This document shows positions 13,470 to 14,260 of a DNA stretch of 14,260 nt, piece by piece. Source of the stretch: an uncultured Planctomycetaceae bacterium (GTDB lineage Bacteria; Planctomycetota; Planctomycetia; Pirellulales; Pirellulaceae); assembly GCA_937967755.1 (NCBI GenBank), contig CALBTA010000031.1:1-14260 (forward strand), read 5' to 3'. Numbering within the stretch: the first letter of the stretch is position 1; every line of letters begins with the position of its first letter. A program made the translations under genes and the position numbers. The notes beneath the pieces were generated by a model. It was not told the origin of the DNA, did not search any database, and saw only the letters and a list, made by a program, of their open reading frames with translations.

Positions 13470-14153
13470 TTAGAACAACCGCACGCCGTCCCACCAGGTG
13501 AGTAGCCAGCCGCGCTTGTAACTGTCGCGGACTTGCCCGCGTTCGCGTTTGTAGACCGACAACTCGGCGATGTGTTCGCTCAGCAGGATGTTGTTGGGGG
13601 CGATGTCTTCCTTGCGGCAAATGCCCGCGAGGGAATAGTCCCACGCCATGTCGTTGACCTGCACCGTTTTGTGGGCTTCCAGCACCATGGTGCCGTTGGG
13701 GCGAATGTCGGCGATGGTGGCGGTGATGTTGAAGGCCACCCGCTCGGTGGTTTCGACTTCCCCTTCGGCGCGGAACAGCCCGTTAATTTGCCCCTGAATG
13801 CGCGGATCGCCCCCGCTCTGGGGAGACGGCTTCACATCGTCGATGCCTTTGAGTATCACCCAATCTTGCAGCACGGCGTCGAACAACATGTTCTTCCGCC
13901 GCTGCACTTCGCCTTCGGAATTGGTCTGCGATTTGATGTCGACACGGATCGTCACCAGATCATTAACGCGCAGCTCTTTCGGCGGCGGCAAGTGGCGATA
14001 GTACGGGCTGCCCTCTTGCAGCGTCAGCGGGGCCGGTTGCCCACTGGCCAACACCCGCCGGTAAAGGCTGGAGTTTTGGGCAGCAGCGTCGTGCGCAGAA
14101 AACACAGCCATCACCACCGAACACAGAATCAATTGATGTAGTTTTTTTGTCAT
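13470..14153 (-). CDS. flgH: FlgH, flagellar L-ring protein, without a lipobox
   Basis: Forms the outer-membrane L ring of the basal body. The 227-residue length is typical. An N-terminal signal sequence (MTKKLHQLILCSVVMAVFSAHDAAAQ) is followed by PPKELRVNDLVTIRVDIKSQTNSEGEVQRRKNMLFDA (57-93) and the conserved end: NGTMVLEAHKTVQVND (153-168), CRKEDIAPNNILLSEHIAELSVYKRERGQVRDSYKRGWL (179-217) and VRLF. Classical FlgH is a lipoprotein; here the only N-terminal cysteine (C11) is preceded by LIL, which is not a normal lipobox, and AAA-Q looks like a signal peptidase I site. The start at 14153 is chosen because it opens directly into the signal peptide; the ATG at 14160 is out of frame. The ATG lies inside a heptamer array. 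An upstream flgA or other rod gene would be beyond the right edge. Confidence 0.95.
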   Translation of the reverse strand: MTKKLHQLILCSVVMAVFSAHDAAAQNSSLYRRVLASGQPAPLTLQEGSPYYRHLPPPKELRVNDLVTIRVDIKSQTNSEGEVQRRKNMLFDAVLQDWVILKGIDDVKPSPQSGGDPRIQGQINGLFRAEGEVETTERVAFNITATIADIRPNGTMVLEAHKTVQVNDMAWDYSLAGICRKEDIAPNNILLSEHIAELSVYKRERGQVRDSYKRGWLLTWWDGVRLF

Positions 14154-14167
14154 TGGTCATTGGTCAT
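14147..14167 (-). repeat. Heptamer array spanning the flgH start codon
   Basis: Three 7-bp units on the minus strand, ATGACCA twice and then ATGACAA. Each unit contains an ATG; the third supplies the flgH start. The three ATGs are in three different frames because 7 is not a multiple of 3. No Shine-Dalgarno sequence is seen upstream. Confidence 0.75.
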
Positions 14168-14260
14168 TTGAATGTTTCCAACGCGCAGTCCGAACGAAGC
14201 GGGCTTGCCAACCCTTGTGTTTTGTGGCGCGGCCGGCGATTCAACCCTCGGCGAGCCGGC

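Noticed and set aside
14190..14215. Possible sigma-54 promoter (TTGGCAAG... on the minus strand) upstream of flgH
   Set aside because: The -12 GC element and spacing do not fit; no convincing sigma-54 or sigma-28 site was found anywhere in the window.
14150..14260. C-terminal end of an upstream minus-strand gene (such as flgA) overlapping flgH by ATGA
   Set aside because: Two minus-strand frames are open to the window edge, one ending TGA at 14150-14152, but neither translation resembles FlgA or another flagellar protein.

Overview
The window is GC-rich, compact bacterial DNA in which all twelve recognisable genes lie on the minus strand. The flagellar proteins are of a Planctomycetota type, most likely Pirellulales. 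The clues are a very large FlgL with an enlarged central region, a FlgJ reduced to its rod-binding domain, a FlgI with strong Gram-negative P-ring features, and gene spacers packed with short palindromes and 7-bp near-tandem repeats. The phylum is inferred from protein character and spacer style; there is no rRNA to confirm it.

Reading in the direction of transcription (high to low coordinates), the right-hand half is a flagellar rod/ring/hook-junction cluster: flgH (L ring), flgI (P ring), flgJ (rod-binding domain only), flgN (chaperone), flgK and a giant flgL (hook-filament junction). FlgN is expected to be the export chaperone for FlgK and FlgL, so the last three genes form a functional unit. 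An 84-bp spacer holding a REP-like doublet then leads to two overlapping moeA paralogues. The first is a 416-residue MoeA whose KPGKP motif reads RPSSP. The second is a 658-residue MoeA fused to a periplasmic-binding-protein-like domain, with an intact KPGKP. Both belong to the last step of molybdenum (or tungsten) cofactor synthesis. Further left come an enolase-superfamily dehydratase (probably acting on cis-3-hydroxy-L-proline), an unrecognised 163-residue protein, a calcineurin-like phosphoesterase of the LpxH kind and an unrecognised 175-residue protein.

The most unusual content is the repeats. (1) A 73-bp GTGG-bounded inverted pair of palindromes sits in frame inside the MoeA-PBP gene and adds about 24 residues. 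It is built like a BIME (a pair of inverted REP elements). (2) A GTAG-bounded REP doublet lies between flgL and moeA. (3) A hairpin family with CCCTCTCCC/GGGAGAGGG arms occurs three times. (4) Near-tandem arrays of period 7 (once 8) lie directly in front of, or run into, the start codons of flgH, flgJ, flgL and the dehydratase gene. Two further heptamer arrays in the flgK-flgL spacer form a large inverted repeat whose arms differ by exactly one 7-bp unit.

No gene-free stretch exceeds 300 bp; the longest is 287 bp (9250-9536) and is largely repeats. No RNA gene, CRISPR array, insertion sequence with a transposase, convincing promoter or classical terminator was found.
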